Shown one piece after another: positions 60,801 through 64,000 of a stretch of DNA of 64,000 nt. Each line of letters opens with the position of its first letter. Positions within the stretch are counted from its first letter, which is position 1. Below the pieces are notes generated by a model, which saw only the letters and a list, made by a program, of their open reading frames with translations, did not search any database and was not told where the DNA came from. Source of the DNA: Rattus norvegicus (Eukaryota; Chordata; Mammalia; Rodentia; Muridae). The stretch is taken from positions 89,177,359 through 89,241,358 of the forward strand of contig NC_086026.1 of assembly GCF_036323735.1 (NCBI RefSeq). Reading direction: 5' to 3'. The translations under genes were made by a program, and so were the position numbers.

Positions 60801-61342
60801 CATCTGTTACGAGCCTGTCTCAGTGATAAGCTCTGTTACATAAAAGCTCCATCAGTGCTCATTTAACCTAATGGTCACAGCTTTATTTCAGATGAGAACC
60901 TAGAGGTTTGTCAGAGAAAACAACTTTTCTATGTTCAGTCATTTGCTAAGTGGGAGAGGCCAGGTTTTCTCTTTCCTACTGGCACCTTCCTTTAACCACA
61001 AACAACCTCACATTTCTTTTTACTTTTCTCCTAGAGATGATTCAAATCAATTCTCTCAAAAGATTTCAAGGGTTCTTACTGATTCTAAGGCGCCTCAGTA
61101 GAGCTATACTATCAGTGGTCTGGAACATGCACTCAGAGCCTTTGTCCGATCAGGTCTTGACTGGATTTAGAAAACAATGGAAACCCATTAAAGGCAAAAT
61201 GTCTGGTAGTGGGAAGATTGAAGAGCACAGGGGAATGCCCAGAAAACAAAATTAATCATTCTATTTTTACCTGAATGTTTGGTATCACAAAATAGAACTT
61301 GAGAATGAGTGAGTTTATTTTTCTGTAATACGGTAAGAGGAA
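60801..61342. other. No gene seen
   Basis: A 101-codon plus frame (60950-61255) has no recognised features. Confidence 0.5.
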
Positions 61343-61476
61343 ACTAGGCATGCTGGTGCATACCTTTATGCCAGCACGCGGGAAGAAGAGGCAGGCAGAT
61401 CTCTTAAGTTTTTAGTCAGCCTGATCTACATAAAATGTTCAAGGCCAGCCAAGGCTACACAGTGTGACCTTGTCTC

Positions 61477-61515
<39 letters not shown>

Positions 61516-61516
61516 G
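61343..61516 (+). mobile_element. B1 SINE with (AAAT)n tail
   Basis: GGCATGCTGGTGCATACCTT, then GAAGAGGCAGGCAGATCTC and CAAGGCCAGCCAAGGCTACA are the B1 order. A pure AAAT run at 61477-61514 follows, then a short GAAGGAAGG tract. Confidence 0.88.
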
Positions 61517-63454
61517 AAAGAAGGAAGGAAGGAAAGTAAGAAAACATTTTTTTAAAAATCATTCATTACAGGAGTTTCTGAACAATGGGGAATTTTGGAA
61601 ATCAATTCGAAAGTTGATATTTTAATGCCTATTCGCCATTATGTAATTTTCCAAGGCTAGTTTTTAAGTGTCTCATTTTCCAAATTGTCAGACATAGTAT
61701 TAATGCGTTCAGTAGTATTAGTACTAACAAAATTAAACAAACGTTCATTGAGTCTTTTATTATTATAAAGTTAAGAATGAGGAGGTCTGGGAGCAGGTTA
61801 TATTTGCCCTTATTCAAGTTGGGGGAAAAGCCAACAAACTTTAGAGACAAATGCTCTGTTTGACCTTCTGATGCCTGATGACTTTCCGTCTGTTGTAATT
61901 GCCTTTGCCTCTCAAGGGCTTGGTCACATACATGTGGGCAAAGGTTGCCATCTTTATTTGGTAACTAGATTCTTGACTCTAATTAGAAAGTTGAGTAAAT
62001 TCAACAAAACTAAAGAATGTTTTTCTCCATCTTTTCTTTTTTTCCGCAGTTTATGTAGGTATCATCTTATCAAGCTACAGCATCATGGGACATAGAATGT
62101 GTTTTCTTTTCATAATTAAAAATTTTAAAGAAATAATAATCAAAAATACAATTATAGAAATTATACTACATATTCAATTGCCTGTCCTTCTGTAAATCAT
62201 CTTGCAATTTTGTTCAAATTGTTCCTGAATAAATTGTTCTCATGAATTCATTTAAGTTGTAGTGTACATGTTTAAGAATGGCTGGATCTCTTTTATCTGA
62301 TTTTATTTTTCTTAAGGTTCCAATCTGATCATGCTTTTTGCATTATGTGTTTGTCATGCTTGGCAGTTAATCCCCATGTCTGGCCATTTCTAAGCTTCTG
62401 TAATTCCTTTGAGGGTTCTAGAAGGTCACTGTGTGGCCTGACCTCCTGCTAGGTGAACTGCTTTTGTCTCTCTCCAGATATTTTCTTGTTGAAAGTTTTA
62501 TTGCCAAAGTCTGTATACAAGTCATAAGTGAGAAACATCAAATATTATTTGATGGTAAAATTAGGAGACCTTCAAACTGGGGGCCATGTTAGGAAGGTGC
62601 ACCTGGGACCTGCCAGTGTTTCTCCTGGCATGTCTGCCCTGGAAGGCTCTTTGCCCTTCAGCCATCTGTACTTCCATAAACAAACTGCAGTGGTTTCCTC
62701 TCCTGATCCAAATTCAAGCAGCTGGAATCTGTTTTTAGTTCCTTTGATGTCCCTGACACCAGTAGCAGTGTGCTCTTGAATTTCTGTGTGTCCTTCAACT
62801 CTTAGGGACTGTATCAGGATGTTAGGTCAGTGGTCCACAGGAGTTTCCCATGTGGGGATTCTGCAAGCCATGTGCTAAAGTATGCCCACAAAGCCTCCTG
62901 AGAAAATAAAATAGTGTTTGAAGCCCTAGGTCCAACTTCAAATATTTCTCTTACTTCTCATAAAATAGGCAAGTCTCCCCTTTACATAACTTTTCTCATC
63001 TGTGGAGAAATACCCTTCCTGTTACAACACTCAAGCACCCACCAATGCTGCCCTTTCAACATTATGTTGGATTAATTTCAGAGTGTTTCATGAATAAATA
63101 TTATTCTATCAGAGGTCAGAGATGTAGTCTTACTTAGGGAATGTCTAAATACATATAGTTATTCCACATATGCATATATTTTTGTTAAAACTATGTAAAC
63201 AATTACCTCTTACATTGGTATATCATTATGTAGCATATGTATATGTAACATTCTTAGAACATAACATGACCTTTCTCCTCCTGCTTAAACACACCTAAAT
63301 TTATAATTTTGTTTTACAGTAACACATCAGTTTTAGTATCATTAATTCAGAATATATTACAATTGAGATTTGCAGTTTACTAATGTTTCCTTGGGAAAAG
63401 AGGTCTGTATTAAAGCCAATAAAGTTACTTTTGCTTAAAACCAAGACAAATGAC
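61517..63454. other. No gene seen
   Basis: AT-rich unassigned sequence. No supported repeat or coding frame. Confidence 0.55.
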
Positions 63455-63680
63455 AAAGGCCAGGAAGTGGCTCCATGGGTAACAATGTTTGCTTGGTAAG
63501 TAGAAGAACTTAAAGTCTGTCATTAACATCCATACAAAGAGTTAGGCACCTATATTTCCCGTGCTGAACGTATGGAGACAAGAGGATACTTGGGGCTGGC
63601 TTGCCAGTCAGTCCAGCTAAAGAGATATGCTTCACGTTCAGTCAAAGACTGTATCTCAAAAAGGGTAAATAAATAAATGA
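63455..63680 (+). mobile_element. B3/B2-like SINE
   Basis: GGCCAGGAAGTGGCTCCATG, CAATGTTTGCTTGG, then GGGGCTGGCTTGCCAGTCAG, CTGTATCTCAAAAAGGG and AAATAAATAAATGAG follow the B3-like order seen at 18540. Confidence 0.55.
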
Positions 63681-64000
63681 GTTTTTAAAAGGGTAAATAT
63701 TTAAGAAAGAAATCAAGCTTTACAAGAGTAAGAAGAAATTTTATAATTATCTTTCAGAGATATCCACAAGCAACCAGAAACCTGACCGTTGAAGCCGAAA
63801 CTGAAGAGCAGGAGGAAATATGGGGATCGAATCGAAAACATATCCTCAGATGACTCAAGAATCCAAAAATGTCCCAAAGTTAAGTCCTTGAAAATTACAT
63901 AGTTTACTGTTTTCTCAATGAAAGTTCAGCAGAACTTTCAAGTAAATGATGGACATCTCTTTTCATTGACAAGTGTCATTAGCTTTGTAGGATTGTGAAA
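63681..64000. other. No gene seen
   Basis: Unassigned AT-rich sequence to the end of the window. Confidence 0.5.

Overview
The window looks like rat (Rattus) nuclear DNA. It is AT-rich and packed with rodent interspersed repeats. The best species clues are a young ID element with the rat-type head and two L1 copies with L1_Rn-like ORF2 proteins. One of these L1s has a 5' UTR built from units about 604 bp apart. I found no intact host protein-coding gene, no exon-like series of frames, and no functional tRNA, rRNA or CRISPR array. Nearly every long open frame belongs to a LINE-1 or is read through a simple repeat. The window reads as intergenic or deep intronic sequence.

Layout. Bases 1-4743 hold the 3' two thirds of a fairly young L1 (plus strand): the end of ORF1, a broken ORF2, the 3' UTR and a poly(A) tail. 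Bases 6030-7740 are an older L1 piece, followed by a (TTGGA)n/(TTGGG)n array. Bases 11930-13990 are an older L1 3' end with a (GCCT)n block. An URR1-like repeat lies at 14266-14669, a B3/B2-like SINE at 18540-18780, and a short L1 3' end with a clear 16-bp target duplication at 21839-22116.

Bases 24382-30712 form the densest block. A Dynll1 (dynein light chain LC8) retrocopy is followed by a 47-bp inverted L1 3' UTR patch. Next comes a nearly complete minus-strand L1 (ORF2, ORF1, 5' UTR promoter units). Bases 30713-37260 are mostly unassigned, with a B1, an L1 scrap and purine-rich tracts. An old minus-strand L1 3' region at 37275-39180 was split by a hAT-like element with an 8-bp duplication. 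The ID element is at 40115-40207 and another L1 3' end at 40862-41250.

The right third (43-64 kb) carries old SINEs (B1, B2, B3), more old minus-strand L1 and a candidate ERV LTR near 49.25-50.14 kb. It also holds a 6.4-kb old L1 (53.1-59.5 kb) containing a 54-bp minisatellite.

How the parts relate. The elements do not form a pathway. They record successive retrotransposition: old Lx-type L1s and MIR-age SINEs first, then hAT-like elements nested in them, then modern rat L1 and ID copies. The two young L1s face opposite ways and form an inverted repeat of about 3.8 kb. I saw no convincing undescribed system. The points most worth checking are the L1/inverted-patch/Dynll1 junction, the open reading frame kept by the Dynll1 retrocopy, and several unusual tandem arrays.
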